The translations under genes and the position numbers were made by a program. Positions 10,629 through 20,069 of a DNA stretch of 64,000 bases are shown here, piece after piece; position 1 is the stretch's first letter; each line of letters opens with the position of its first letter. Origin of the DNA: Rhizobiaceae bacterium (GTDB lineage: Bacteria > Pseudomonadota > Alphaproteobacteria > Rhizobiales > Rhizobiaceae); NCBI GenBank assembly GCA_023953845.1, contig JAMLJC010000001.1:2552501-2616500 (forward strand), read 5' to 3'. The notes below the pieces were generated by a model that searched no databases, was not told where the DNA came from, and was given only the letters and a program-made list of their open reading frames with translations.

Positions 10629-11675
10629 TCACCCTTCAGTTGGGCGGAAAACCGCCCAACGGCGCGGGCGGAACGCCAGCCGCGATTTCGCCGCCGCCGG
10701 ATGGTCGACCGGCAGCTCTATCTCCACGCGCTGACGCTCGCCGCCGATTTCCAGTTCGACGCGGCGTGTTCCGGCCACGCGGCGGCTCGCCGCCACGGTG
10801 CCGGCGATGCAGCCGCCGCAGCCGTCCAGCAGTTCGACATCGTGCGGGCGCATATAGAGCGTGGCGGGACCATCCGGCACGTCGCGCGCCGAAAGGCCTA
10901 TGGCGCGATCGGCAAGCCAGATCTCGTTGTGCTCGACCCGGACCGGCAGGCTGCTGGAATCGCCGATGAAGCCGTAGACGAAAGGCGAGTTCGGCCGGTC
11001 ATAGACCTCGTCCGCCGTGCCGACCTGCTCGATATCGCCCTGGCTCATGACGACGACCCGGTCCGCCAGTTCAAGCGCTTCCTCCTGGTCATGGGTGACG
11101 AAGACGGTCGTGTGCCCGGTGGCGTCGTGGATTTCCCTGAGCCAGCGGCGCAACTCCCGGCGCACCTGCGCGTCCAGCGCGCCGAACGGCTCATCGAGCA
11201 GCAGCACCCTGGGCTCGATCGCCATGGCCCGCGCCAGCGCGACACGCTGTCTCTGGCCGCCGGAAAGCTGGTTGGGATAGCGGTTTTCGAGGCCGGAAAG
11301 CTGCACCAGATCGAGCAGCTCAAGCGCCCGGCGCCGGATCTCGCCCTGCGGCGGGCGTGTCCCGCCCTTTCTGACCTTCAGGCCGAAGCCGATGTTCTCG
11401 GCCACGGTCATGTGCCGGAACAGGGCGTAGTGCTGGAAGACGAAACCGACATTGCGCTCCTGCACGGATTTGTGCGACGCGTCCTCGTCGCCGAAATAGA
11501 TCGAGCCGGCGGTGGGGCTTTCAAGCCCCGCGATCAGCCTCAGCAGGGTCGTCTTGCCGGAACCCGAAGGGCCGAGAAGCGCGATCAGCTCCCCGGACCG
11601 GATGTCCAGCGACACGTTGCGGAGCGCGGCGAAACCGTCGAACTCCTTGCGGACATTGCGGATCGAAACCTGCAT
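10629..11675 (-). CDS. cysA: Sulfate/thiosulfate ABC transporter ATP-binding protein CysA
   Basis: The 348-residue ATPase has Walker A GPSGSGKTTLL, signature LSGGQRQRVALARAM and Walker B VLLLDEPFGALD. A C-terminal regulatory/TOBE-like domain ends in RPTEG. It is the last gene of the minus-strand sbp-cysT-cysW-cysA operon, starting 7 nt after cysW. It energises uptake of sulfate or thiosulfate across the inner membrane. The length and domain order are normal for CysA. Confidence 0.94.
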   Translation of the reverse strand: MQVSIRNVRKEFDGFAALRNVSLDIRSGELIALLGPSGSGKTTLLRLIAGLESPTAGSIYFGDEDASHKSVQERNVGFVFQHYALFRHMTVAENIGFGLKVRKGGTRPPQGEIRRRALELLDLVQLSGLENRYPNQLSGGQRQRVALARAMAIEPRVLLLDEPFGALDAQVRRELRRWLREIHDATGHTTVFVTHDQEEALELADRVVVMSQGDIEQVGTADEVYDRPNSPFVYGFIGDSSSLPVRVEHNEIWLADRAIGLSARDVPDGPATLYMRPHDVELLDGCGGCIAGTVAASRRVAGTRRVELEIGGERQRVEIELPVDHPAAAKSRLAFRPRRWAVFRPTEG

Positions 11676-11682
11676 GGCGGCC

Positions 11683-12597
11683 TCAGTGCTTTGCGTTGCC
11701 GGCGATCTCGTCGCCGAACCTGTATTCGAGAAGGGACTTCAGGACGAGCGTGACCAGCGCCAGCAGCGCGAGCAGCGTGGCGACGGCGAAGGCGGCGACG
11801 AAATTGTATTCGTTGTAGAGAATCTCGACATGCAGCGGCATGGTGTTGGTCAGGCCTCGAATGTGGCCGGAGACCACCGACACGGCGCCGAATTCGCCCA
11901 TCGCCCGCGCGTTGCAGAGCAGCACGCCATAGAGCAGGCCCCATTTGATGTTAGGCAGCGTGACGTACCAGAAGGTCTGCCAGCCGGATGCGCCGAGCGA
12001 GATCGCGGCCTCCTCGTCGCCGGTGCCCTGATCCTGCATGAGCGGGATCAACTCGCGCGCCACGAAGGGGAAGGTGACGAAGATCGTGGCGAGAACGATG
12101 CCGGGAACCGCGAAGAGAATCTCGATGCCATGGCTCTTCAACCACGGCCCGAGCACGCTCTGTGCGCCGAAAAGCAGAACGTAGACGAGCCCGGAAATGA
12201 CCGGCGACACGGAAAAGGGCAGGTCGATCAGCGTCGTCAGGAACGCCTTCCCCTTGAATTCGAACTTGGCGATGGCCCACGCCGCCGCCACGCCGAACAC
12301 GGTATTGAGCGGCACGGCGATCGCCGCGACCAGCAGCGTCAGGCGGATCGCCGCCATGGTGTCGGGGTCGTCGAAGGCGTTCATGAACGCCGGGACGCCC
12401 TTGCTGAGCGCTTCGGCGAAGACCGCGATCAGCGGCAGAAACAGGAAAAGCGTCAGAAAAGCGACGGCGATGGTGATCAGGGCCGCGCGCGTGAACGGCG
12501 ATTCGGTGGTTGGCGGAGGCGAGACCATGCGCTTCTCCGCCTGCTCTCTTTCGATCATGGTCTTGTCCACCATGGCGGCAGCGATATCAAGCGCCAT
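11683..12597 (-). CDS. cysW: Sulfate ABC transporter permease CysW
   Basis: The 304-residue permease has about six transmembrane helices. The EAA-type cytoplasmic loop (EEAAISLGASGWQTFWYVTLP) contacts CysA. The N-terminal ~40 residues are hydrophilic and include several Met codons, so the start is uncertain; ATG 12597 overlaps the end of cysT by 11 nt, which suggests coupling. It pairs with CysT to form the membrane channel. Confidence 0.92.
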   Translation of the reverse strand: MALDIAAAMVDKTMIEREQAEKRMVSPPPTTESPFTRAALITIAVAFLTLFLFLPLIAVFAEALSKGVPAFMNAFDDPDTMAAIRLTLLVAAIAVPLNTVFGVAAAWAIAKFEFKGKAFLTTLIDLPFSVSPVISGLVYVLLFGAQSVLGPWLKSHGIEILFAVPGIVLATIFVTFPFVARELIPLMQDQGTGDEEAAISLGASGWQTFWYVTLPNIKWGLLYGVLLCNARAMGEFGAVSVVSGHIRGLTNTMPLHVEILYNEYNFVAAFAVATLLALLALVTLVLKSLLEYRFGDEIAGNAKH

Positions 12598-13450
12598 AGC
12601 CGTACCTCCTGCGGCTCCAGGCCTGGATGAGGTTGATCAGGAAGAGCATGACGAAGGAGAGCACCAGCATGACCGCGGCGATCGCGGTCGCCCCGGCATA
12701 ATTGAACTCCTCCAGCTTGATGACGATGAGCAGCGGCGCGATCTCCGAGACATAGGGGATATTGCCCGCGATGAAGATCACCGAGCCGTACTCTCCGACC
12801 GCGCGGGCGAAGGCCAGCGCGAAACCGGTCAGCATCGCCGGCGCAAGCCCCGGCAGGATGATGCGGAAGACGGTCTGGAAGCGGCTTGCGCCGAGCGTGG
12901 CGGCAGCCTCCTCGACCTCACGATCGATCTCCTCCATGACCGGCTGCACGGTGCGCACGACGAACGGCAATCCGATGAAGATCAACGCGACGACGATGCC
13001 GAGCGGCGTGAACGCGACCTTGATGCCGAGGGGCGCGAGGAACTGCCCGATCAAGCCATTCGGCGCATAGATGGCGGCGAGCGAGATGCCCGCCACCGCT
13101 GTCGGAAGGGCAAAGGGGAGGTCGACCGCCGCATCGAGGATGCGCCGGCCGGGAAAGCGGTAGCGCACGAGGACCCATGCGACGATCATGCCGAAGACGG
13201 TGTTTACGATGGCGGCCGCCAGCGAGGCCCCGAAGCTGATCTGCAGCGCCTTGATCACACGCGGATCGCTGGCGATTGCCCAGAAATCGTTCCAGCCGAG
13301 ATCGGCCGAGCGCCACGCGATGCCGGCAAGGGGAATGAGGATGATCAGCGTGAGGTAGACGATCGTGAAGCCGAGCGTCAGCCCGAAACCCGGGATGACG
13401 CTCGGCTTCCTGAACGCCCAGCCCCCGCGCGTGGCGGCGGCCGTACTCAT
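12587..13450 (-). CDS. cysT: Sulfate ABC transporter permease CysT (CysU)
   Basis: The 287-residue membrane protein has six predicted helices and the EAA loop EEAAATLGASRFQTVFRIILP. The typical PFALPTAVAGI and GEYGSVIFIAGN segments of CysT are present. Its ATG shares a base with the stop of the binding-protein gene (TGATG), so translation is coupled. It forms the sulfate channel with CysW. Confidence 0.93.
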   Translation of the reverse strand: MSTAAATRGGWAFRKPSVIPGFGLTLGFTIVYLTLIILIPLAGIAWRSADLGWNDFWAIASDPRVIKALQISFGASLAAAIVNTVFGMIVAWVLVRYRFPGRRILDAAVDLPFALPTAVAGISLAAIYAPNGLIGQFLAPLGIKVAFTPLGIVVALIFIGLPFVVRTVQPVMEEIDREVEEAAATLGASRFQTVFRIILPGLAPAMLTGFALAFARAVGEYGSVIFIAGNIPYVSEIAPLLIVIKLEEFNYAGATAIAAVMLVLSFVMLFLINLIQAWSRRRYGYGA

Positions 13451-14484
13451 CAGTTCGACGATGCCGGCTTGTAGATCTGGTCGAAGATGCCGCCGTCACC
13501 GAAGTGATAGGGCTGCGCCTTCGACCAGCCGCCGAAGATCGGGTCGTCGATCGAGACCAGTTCCAGCTTCGGCAGGTTCTGCAGGATCTCCGCCGGCACC
13601 ACCGCCGGGTTGGACGGGCGATAGAAGTGCTTCGCCGCGATCTGCTGGCCTTCGTCGGAGTAGAGATAGTTCAGGTAGGCTTCCGCCACCTTGCGCGTGC
13701 CCTTGGCGTCGACATTGCCGTCGACGATGGTCACCGGCGGTTCGGCGAGGATGGAGGAGGGCGGCACGACGATGTCGAACTGGTCCGCGCCGAACTCCGC
13801 GCCGGCGAGCGCCGCCTCGTTCTCCCAGGCCAGCAGCACGTCGCCGATCTGCCGCTGCGCGAAGGTGGTAAGCGAGCCGCGCGCGCCGGTGTCGAGCACC
13901 GGAGCATGCTTGTAGAGGTCGCCGACGAAGCCCTTGATCTTCTCTTCGTCGCCGCCGAACTGCTTATGGGCCCAGGCCCAGGCCGCGAGATAGTTCCAGC
14001 GGGCGCCGCCGGACGTCTTGGGGTTGGGCGTGATGATCTGCACGTCGTCCTTCACCAGATCACCCCAGTCCTTGATTTCCTTCGGATTGCCCTTGCGGAC
14101 GAGGAAGACGATGGTCGAGGTGTAGGGCGACGAGTTGTTGGGCAGGCGCTTGCGCCAGTCGGCCGGTATCTTGCCGCTCTCCCGGGCGATCGCGTCGATA
14201 TCGCTTTCCAGCGCGAGCGTCACCACATCGGCGTCGAGCCCGTCGATGACGGCGCGCGCCTGCTTGCCGGAGCCGCCATGCGAGGCCTGGATGGTCACAG
14301 TCTCGCCGGTATCGGCTTTCCACTTCGCGGCGAAAGCCGCGTTGAATTCCTTGTATAGCTCCCGCGTCGGATCATAGGAGACGTTGAGGAGCGTTGTGTC
14401 CGCGAAGGCGAACCCAAGGCCGCCGAACTGCATGCCGGCGGCGACGATGGAACTGATGAGGACTGATCTGCGTGAAATGGTCAT
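13450..14484 (-). CDS. Periplasmic sulfate-binding protein
   Basis: The 344-residue solute-binding protein has a twin-arginine-like signal, SRRSVLISSIVAAGMQF, cleaved after a FAFA site. LNVSYDPTRELYKEFN and ASHGGSGKQARAV, the sulfate-pocket blocks of the Sbp/CysP family, follow. ATG 14484 is preceded by GGAGG; an in-frame extension upstream to 14553 has no such site. It delivers sulfate/thiosulfate to CysTWA. It heads the operon, and about 250 nt upstream are free for a promoter, though I cannot point to convincing boxes. Confidence 0.92.
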   Translation of the reverse strand: MTISRRSVLISSIVAAGMQFGGLGFAFADTTLLNVSYDPTRELYKEFNAAFAAKWKADTGETVTIQASHGGSGKQARAVIDGLDADVVTLALESDIDAIARESGKIPADWRKRLPNNSSPYTSTIVFLVRKGNPKEIKDWGDLVKDDVQIITPNPKTSGGARWNYLAAWAWAHKQFGGDEEKIKGFVGDLYKHAPVLDTGARGSLTTFAQRQIGDVLLAWENEAALAGAEFGADQFDIVVPPSSILAEPPVTIVDGNVDAKGTRKVAEAYLNYLYSDEGQQIAAKHFYRPSNPAVVPAEILQNLPKLELVSIDDPIFGGWSKAQPYHFGDGGIFDQIYKPASSN

Positions 14485-14737
14485 GTCGTGGCCTCCACGT
14501 TTTAACGCTGGGACTTTGCGCGAAATGACCTGCCGTGTCGGGGCAGCGAACAATGAAATTTAGGGTACTCCGCACAAATTTTTAGTGCCGGCCGCCGCTT
14601 TTCGGGAAATGGTGTGCTACGGGCGGGACCATTGGCTCAGAACCGCGCAAATTTGCTGCCTTTGAAAAGCGCAGGAAATTCTGCGCTTGCCCGCCGTGAC
14701 GGTCAAGCGTCGCGTCCGGCGACATTCGCGCGCAGTT

Positions 14738-15901
14738 CTAGACGAAAGGCTTTCCCGTCTCGAACTTGCGCGGGATCAGCCGCTCGAAATAGGCCATTCC
14801 CGCCTTGGAGAGATGCGTGCCGTCCTTGTCGAGGAAATTGTCGGGCATATGCCGCGTCTTCGCCGCGACATTGCCAAGGGGCACCCGTTTCAGCACCGTC
14901 TTGCCGTTCTCGTATTTCAGCGCGATCGAGGCGCCGCCCTGTTCGGCGGTTGCGACGGCGAAGGCGCCGGCCCTGAAGGCCTCCCGCGCGTCGGTCCTGC
15001 TGATCGCGCCGATATAGCCGCGTGGGATGTAGCCGAGCGCGTCGACACGGGCGCGCTTGCCCGGCAGGCCTTCCGCCAGCGCCAGTTCCAGCGCGCGGTT
15101 CAGGTCGCTGCCTGAGAGCTTTATGTTGCCATGCGCGTCGCGTTCGAGCCTGTCGGCCGGAACGAGGCTTTCGAGCAGCGCCTTGCCGTCGGCGGTCGTG
15201 ACGCCCTCCGACACCGCGACGACACAGCGCTTGTGCTTGTCCACCGTGCGCCTGACGTCGTCGATGAATTGTTTCGTCGAGAACGCCCTTTCCGGCACGT
15301 AGATCAGGTGCGGGCCGTCGTCCTCGTCGCGCCATGCCGCCGACGCCGCCGTCAGAAAGCCGGCATGCCGGCCCATGACGATGCCGACATAGATGCCCGG
15401 CAGCGCGCGGAAATCGAGATCGACGCTTTTGAAGGCCCCGGCGACGAACTCGCCTGCCGAGATGAAGCCCGGCGTATGGTCGTTCTCCATCAGATCGTTG
15501 TCGATCGTCTTCGGCGCGTGCATGAACACCATGGAGCCGCCGGCCGCGTCGGTGAGAATCTGCTGGGTGCCGGACGTGTCGTTGCCGCCGATATTAACGA
15601 AGACGTCCGCTTTGACCTTCTTCAGGCCTTCCAGCACCTGCGCCGTATAGGCTGCGTCCGGCTTGTCGCGGGTGGAGCCGAGCGCCGCGCTCGGCGTGTT
15701 GGCGATGCGTTTGAGGTCGGCCTCGGGGATCTTGTGCAATTCGACGAACTTGCCGTCGCGGATGCCGCGCACGCCATGCAGTGCGCCGAGCACCTTTGAT
15801 TTCGGATAGCGCTTGCGCGCTTCCAGCGCGGCGCCCACCATCGTCTGGTTTATGACGGCGGTCGGCCCGCCGCCCTGGGCGATCACGAAGGTCTTCGGCA
15901 T
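14738..15901 (-). CDS. pfp: Pyrophosphate-dependent 6-phosphofructokinase
   Basis: The 387-residue cytosolic enzyme interconverts fructose 6-phosphate and fructose 1,6-bisphosphate. It uses PPi rather than ATP, as judged by the GGNDT and PKTIDNDL motifs. QGGGPTAVIN near the N-terminus and MGRHAGFL complete the family signature. ATG 15901 (MPKTFVIAQ) is chosen over an upstream in-frame Met at 15961 because it aligns with the family start. It is monocistronic on the minus strand. The reversible reaction allows both glycolytic and gluconeogenic flux. Confidence 0.9.
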   Translation of the reverse strand: MPKTFVIAQGGGPTAVINQTMVGAALEARKRYPKSKVLGALHGVRGIRDGKFVELHKIPEADLKRIANTPSAALGSTRDKPDAAYTAQVLEGLKKVKADVFVNIGGNDTSGTQQILTDAAGGSMVFMHAPKTIDNDLMENDHTPGFISAGEFVAGAFKSVDLDFRALPGIYVGIVMGRHAGFLTAASAAWRDEDDGPHLIYVPERAFSTKQFIDDVRRTVDKHKRCVVAVSEGVTTADGKALLESLVPADRLERDAHGNIKLSGSDLNRALELALAEGLPGKRARVDALGYIPRGYIGAISRTDAREAFRAGAFAVATAEQGGASIALKYENGKTVLKRVPLGNVAAKTRHMPDNFLDKDGTHLSKAGMAYFERLIPRKFETGKPFV

Positions 15902-16012
15902 GGTCTCGCTCCCGGAAAACCGATATGCGCCCGCCGGAAGGCTTCGCGGGCGCCGAGTCATATTAATCGGTTTAAAGGAACAGGGAAAGCGAGGAATGCG
16001 CTTCGGGCTGCG

Positions 16013-16783
16013 TCAACCCACCACGATGGGCGTCTTGCCGTTGACCCTTGAATACAGGTCGATGATGTCCTGGTTGATCAGACGCACGCAGCCGGACGAC
16101 ATGGCCTGCCCGATCGACCACCATTCCGGCGAGCCGTGGACGCGATAGCCGGTGTCCTGTCCGTCCTTGAAGATATAGAGAGCGCGGGCGCCGAGCGGAT
16201 TTTCGAGACCGCCCGGCTGGCCTCCGGCCCATTTGGCGAGTTCCGGCTTGCGCGCGATCATTTCCTTCGGCGGCGTCCATGTCGGCCATTTGCGGCCGTA
16301 CTGGATGTTGGCGCGGCCGTTCCACTCGAAACCCGCCTTGCCGATGCCGACGCCGTAGCGGATGGCGTCGCCGCCCGACTGCACGAGATAGAGGAAACGC
16401 TCCTGCAGCCGCACCACGATGGTGCCCGGCGCCTCGCCGGTCGGATCGACCACCACCTGCCGGCGCCATTTCGGCTCGATCTTCTTGAACGGCACTTCCG
16501 GCACCTGAAAGCCCTCGTCCGTCAACGAGGCATACATGAGTTCCGGGCTCTTCACCGCCGCGTCGATGCTGATCTGCGGCCGGATCGAGCCGGTCGAGGC
16601 ATAGTCCAGATTGAGCGACGGCACCTCGAGCGTGTTGCTGCAACCGGCCGAGAGCGCGGCTGCGCCGAGGCCGAGCAGGGCGGCGCGGCGCGTCAGGGCA
16701 TGATCGGCGACAGGGGATTCAATGTCTGCGGCAGGCAGCGAGGATTTCGACACGAGAACACACCATCCAGTGTCCGGCGACAC
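16013..16783 (-). CDS. L,D-transpeptidase (YkuD family), lipoprotein
   Basis: The 256-residue protein has an N-terminal TRRAALLGLGAAALSAGC segment. The twin arginines plus a lipobox place the acylated residue at Cys48. The YkuD catalytic domain occupies the C-terminal half with YRVHGSPEWWSIG and SSGCVRL, where Cys232 is the nucleophile. Such enzymes make 3-3 peptidoglycan crosslinks or attach proteins to the wall. The first ~28 residues before the signal are atypical; a start nearer the arginines is possible. Convergence with pfp is absent; both are on the minus strand with ~110 nt between. Confidence 0.88.
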   Translation of the reverse strand: MSPDTGWCVLVSKSSLPAADIESPVADHALTRRAALLGLGAAALSAGCSNTLEVPSLNLDYASTGSIRPQISIDAAVKSPELMYASLTDEGFQVPEVPFKKIEPKWRRQVVVDPTGEAPGTIVVRLQERFLYLVQSGGDAIRYGVGIGKAGFEWNGRANIQYGRKWPTWTPPKEMIARKPELAKWAGGQPGGLENPLGARALYIFKDGQDTGYRVHGSPEWWSIGQAMSSGCVRLINQDIIDLYSRVNGKTPIVVG

Positions 16784-16983
16784 AGCCGGGATTTATCCCG
16801 CATTGTCTGCATTCATGGTTGAGAAAGGGTAAATACAATGGAATCAATTATTTATTGAAGCATTTCCGGCCTCTCCCGACGATCTGCCGCACAATCTGCA
16901 CGACCCGCCACGAACTATCCCATTTTGCGTCACAATCTCATCCGCAGTCGTGCTTATCCCTCGTCGGCATCAAGAGGGACATC

Positions 16984-17106
16984 ATGAGCGACCACATCAA
17001 ATTTGAAGTTATGATCTATTGCGCGGCCCTGCTTGCCGTGGTCGCCGGCATCAGTTCGAACCTCGATCTCGGTACGCTGCTGCAAACCGCGCTGGGCATC
17101 CGATGA
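16984..17106 (+). CDS. Hypothetical 40-residue membrane peptide
   Basis: This frame encodes MSDHIKFEVMIYCAALLAVV followed by AGISSNLDLGTLLQTALGIR. It has a short polar start, one hydrophobic helix and an amphipathic tail. A GAGGGA ribosome site stands 6-7 nt before the ATG, which supports translation. I recognise no family. It stands alone between a minus-strand transpeptidase and a plus-strand hydrolase. Confidence 0.45.
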   Translation: MSDHIKFEVMIYCAALLAVVAGISSNLDLGTLLQTALGIR

Positions 17107-17187
17107 TGCCGGCCGATTCACAGCGGCTCTTGCAGCGCGGCAGCGGACGCGCTCTCATCCTTGGCGATTTTCGCGAGAGATCGAGGC

Positions 17188-17913
17188 GTGAGCAGCACCA
17201 TTCCGCATCCGAACTGGTTCTCCAGAACAGACCTGACCGCGGGCGTCGTCAGGTTTACGGAACCTTTCGTGCATGAATATCTGCGCGCCAACATCTATTT
17301 CCTGCCGGGCCGCGACGTCGACCTTCTGGTCGACACGGGCATGGGACTGGCCCCGCTCGCGCCGGTCCTGCCGCTGACGCCCGGCAAGCCGCTGCTGGCG
17401 GTGGCGACCCATATCCATCTCGATCATGTCGGCTCGCTGCACGAATTTGCCGAACGCGCCGGCCCGCGCGCTTCGGCGGACGCTTTCGCCACGATGCCGG
17501 AAAAGCTCACCTACGCCGACGCGCTGCGCAACCTCGTCGATCCGCTCGGCGCGCAACCGTCGGCGGATTTCGACATCGCGGAATACCGGATCGGGCCGGC
17601 GCCGCTGACGCGCGTGCTTGCGGAAGGCGACACGATAGACCTCGGCGATCGTGTGTTGCGCGTGCTCGAACTTCCCGGCCATTCCCCCGATTCGATCGGC
17701 CTGCTCGACGAGGTGGACGGTCTGTTCTTCTCAGGCGACGCCATCTACGACGATACGCTGATCGACGACCTGCCGGATTCCGACAGGACGGACTATCGCG
17801 AGACGATGAAGCGCATTCTGGATCTGCCGGCACGGCTGGTGCTGGGCGGTCATGGCGAGCCTTTCGACGGCGACCGGATGCGCGAGATCGCGCGGGGCTA
17901 TCTGACGCGCTGA
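17188..17913 (+). CDS. MBL-fold metallo-hydrolase
   Basis: About 241 residues. The metallo-beta-lactamase fold is shown by THIHLDHVGS (HxHxDH zinc motif), the LPGHSPDS histidine, SGDAIYDD with the bridging Asp and a C-terminal GGHGE histidine. This pattern suits a glyoxalase II-like or lactonase-like hydrolase; the substrate cannot be told. I prefer GTG 17188 (VSSTIPHPNWFS); a TTG at 17161 has no ribosome site. It precedes the lysE-type gene by 84 nt. Confidence 0.82.
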   Translation: MSSTIPHPNWFSRTDLTAGVVRFTEPFVHEYLRANIYFLPGRDVDLLVDTGMGLAPLAPVLPLTPGKPLLAVATHIHLDHVGSLHEFAERAGPRASADAFATMPEKLTYADALRNLVDPLGAQPSADFDIAEYRIGPAPLTRVLAEGDTIDLGDRVLRVLELPGHSPDSIGLLDEVDGLFFSGDAIYDDTLIDDLPDSDRTDYRETMKRILDLPARLVLGGHGEPFDGDRMREIARGYLTR

Positions 17914-17997
17914 CAGGCGGCGCCGGGCGCGAAAAATTCTCTTTACATCCCGTCCGGCCGGGGGATTTATCCTGTCGTTAAACGGTAGGAGTCCCGC

Positions 17998-18621
17998 ATG
18001 TCCTTCGAAACCTGGGCAGCCTTCGCGGCCGCATCCGCCGTATTGCTGGTGATACCCGGCCCCACCATCCTGCTGGTCGCCTCCTACGCGCTGGGGCAGG
18101 GATGGCGCACGGCGCTGCCCATGGCCGTCGGCGTGGCGCTCGGCGATTTCACGGCCATGACGCTGTCCATGCTGGGCATCGGCGCGCTGCTGGCGGCTTC
18201 GGCCACGGTCTTCACGGTCCTCAAATGGATCGGCGCGGCCTATCTCGTCTATCTTGGCATAAAACTGTTCCGCGCCGGCGGCGCGCTCGACGCAAGGCCG
18301 CGCACGGACACGGCGTCGGCCGGCAAGATGCTTGCCCACGCATGGCTGGTCACCGCGCTCAACCCGAAGAGCATCACCTTCTTCGTCGCCTTCCTGCCGC
18401 AGTTCATCAGCCGGGACGCGGATTTCCTCACGCAGATGGTCGTCTTCGAGGTGACGTTCCTGACGCTCGCCTTCGCCAATGCGTTCGGCTACGCGCTGGT
18501 CGCCTCGCGGGCGCGCAACCTCGTCCGCAACCCGCGCGCCATCACGATGTTCAACCGCGCCGGCGGCACGCTGCTGGTGGGCGCCGGCGTGGCGACGGCC
18601 GCGATCCGCTCGGGGCACTAG
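17998..18621 (+). CDS. LysE/RhtB-family amino-acid exporter
   Basis: The 207-residue inner-membrane protein has about six helices and the LysE-family N-terminal block VIPGPTILLVASYALGQGW and the LNPKSITFFVAFLPQF block. These carriers export amino acids or related metabolites; the substrate is unknown. TAGGAG lies upstream of the ATG with good spacing. The next gene starts 2 nt after its stop. Confidence 0.88.
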   Translation: MSFETWAAFAAASAVLLVIPGPTILLVASYALGQGWRTALPMAVGVALGDFTAMTLSMLGIGALLAASATVFTVLKWIGAAYLVYLGIKLFRAGGALDARPRTDTASAGKMLAHAWLVTALNPKSITFFVAFLPQFISRDADFLTQMVVFEVTFLTLAFANAFGYALVASRARNLVRNPRAITMFNRAGGTLLVGAGVATAAIRSGH

Positions 18622-18623
18622 CG

Positions 18624-19952
18624 ATGGCGGCGTTGCGCGACAATCTCGGCCTCGCCGTCACCGGAGCGACGCCTGAAGCGCTCGGCCGCTACGAAGAGGC
18701 GATGCACCAGTTGCAATGCTTCATCGGCGATCCGGTCGCATCCATAGACAAGGCGATCGCGGCGGCGCCGGGCTTTGCGATGGCGCATGTCTTCAAGGGC
18801 GTCATGTTCGGCCTTTCGACCGAGCGCGACGCCATGCCTGTCGCGCGCGAAGCGGCAGCCACCGCCGTGAGACTGGCCGGGAACGACCGCGAGCGCGCTC
18901 ACGCGGCAGCCCTCGGCCAGCTTGCGGAAGGCGGCTGGCATCGCGCCGCCGCCATTCTCGAAGACCTGACCATCGACGTGCCGCAGGATGCGCTGGCGCT
19001 GCTTGCCGGGCATCAGATCGATTTCTTCACCGGCAATGCCCGCATGCTGCGCGACCGCATCGCCCGCGCCCTGCCGGTCTGGTCTGAAGCCATGCCGGGC
19101 TACCATGCCATCCTCTCCATGCAGGCTTTCGGCTTCGAGGAGACGGCGGACTATGCCCGGGCCGAGGCCTTCGGCCGCCGCGCCATCGATCTTCAGCCCC
19201 GCAACGGCTGGGCGCAGCATGCGGTGGCGCATGTGATGGAGATGCAGAGCCGGCAGCATGACGGCATACGCTGGATGCGTGACAACGAGGCCAACTGGAC
19301 GAGGGAGAATTTCCTTCAGGTCCACAATTGGTGGCATCTGGCGCTGTTCCACTACGATCTCGGCGAGACGGAGGAGATGCTGGCGCTCTATGACGGCCCG
19401 ATCTACGGGGCGCGCTCGACGTTGGCGCTGAACATGGTAGACGCCTCGGCGCTGCTCTGGCGGCTCCATCTCGGTGGCTTCGATGTCGGCGACCGCTGGC
19501 AGGCGCTGGCCGCCAACTGGTCGCCCAAGGCGAAGGCCGGAAACTACGCCTTCAACGACGCGCACGCCATGATGGCCTTTGTCGGCTCGGGGCTTTCGGG
19601 CGCGGCCGACGGCCTCATCGCCGCCCAGCGCGAGGCAATGGCGGCAGACGACGACAATGCCGGCTTCACCCGCGATGTCGGCCACCCGGTGTGCCTCGCC
19701 ATCCGCGCCTTCGGCGACGGCAATTATGCCGAGACCGTCCGCCTGCTGCGGCCGGTGCGCGCCATATCCGGCCGCTTCGGCGGCAGCCACGCCCAGCGCG
19801 ACGTCATCGACCTGACGCTGGTCGAGGCCGCGATCCGCTCGGGGCAGACGCATCTGGCGCAGGCCCTCGCGGCCGAGAGGCATTCCGCGCGGCCGGACAG
19901 TCCGCTTTCGGCGCTCTTTGCCCGGCGCGCGGCGCAAATGGCCGTCGCCTGA
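18624..19952 (+). CDS. TTC38-like tetratricopeptide-repeat protein
   Basis: The 442-residue soluble protein contains helical-repeat segments throughout (for example NGWAQHAVAHVMEMQSRQHD and NWWHLALFHYDLGETEEMLA). These match the tetratricopeptide-repeat-38 family found in bacteria and animals. No enzymatic motif is evident and the function is unknown. It begins 2 nt after the lysE-type stop, so the two are probably co-transcribed. The same frame is open further upstream within the exporter, but that part is shadow. Confidence 0.8.
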   Translation: MAALRDNLGLAVTGATPEALGRYEEAMHQLQCFIGDPVASIDKAIAAAPGFAMAHVFKGVMFGLSTERDAMPVAREAAATAVRLAGNDRERAHAAALGQLAEGGWHRAAAILEDLTIDVPQDALALLAGHQIDFFTGNARMLRDRIARALPVWSEAMPGYHAILSMQAFGFEETADYARAEAFGRRAIDLQPRNGWAQHAVAHVMEMQSRQHDGIRWMRDNEANWTRENFLQVHNWWHLALFHYDLGETEEMLALYDGPIYGARSTLALNMVDASALLWRLHLGGFDVGDRWQALAANWSPKAKAGNYAFNDAHAMMAFVGSGLSGAADGLIAAQREAMAADDDNAGFTRDVGHPVCLAIRAFGDGNYAETVRLLRPVRAISGRFGGSHAQRDVIDLTLVEAAIRSGQTHLAQALAAERHSARPDSPLSALFARRAAQMAVA

Positions 19953-20069
19953 CGCAATCCATGGCGGAAAACACGCATTGCCTGTCTTTCCATATTCGCA
20001 TCGATTGAATTCTTGATATGAAGCCCTGAGCCGGCTCCCGGAGGGGAAGATGCCGGAAGGGAGGAATGC

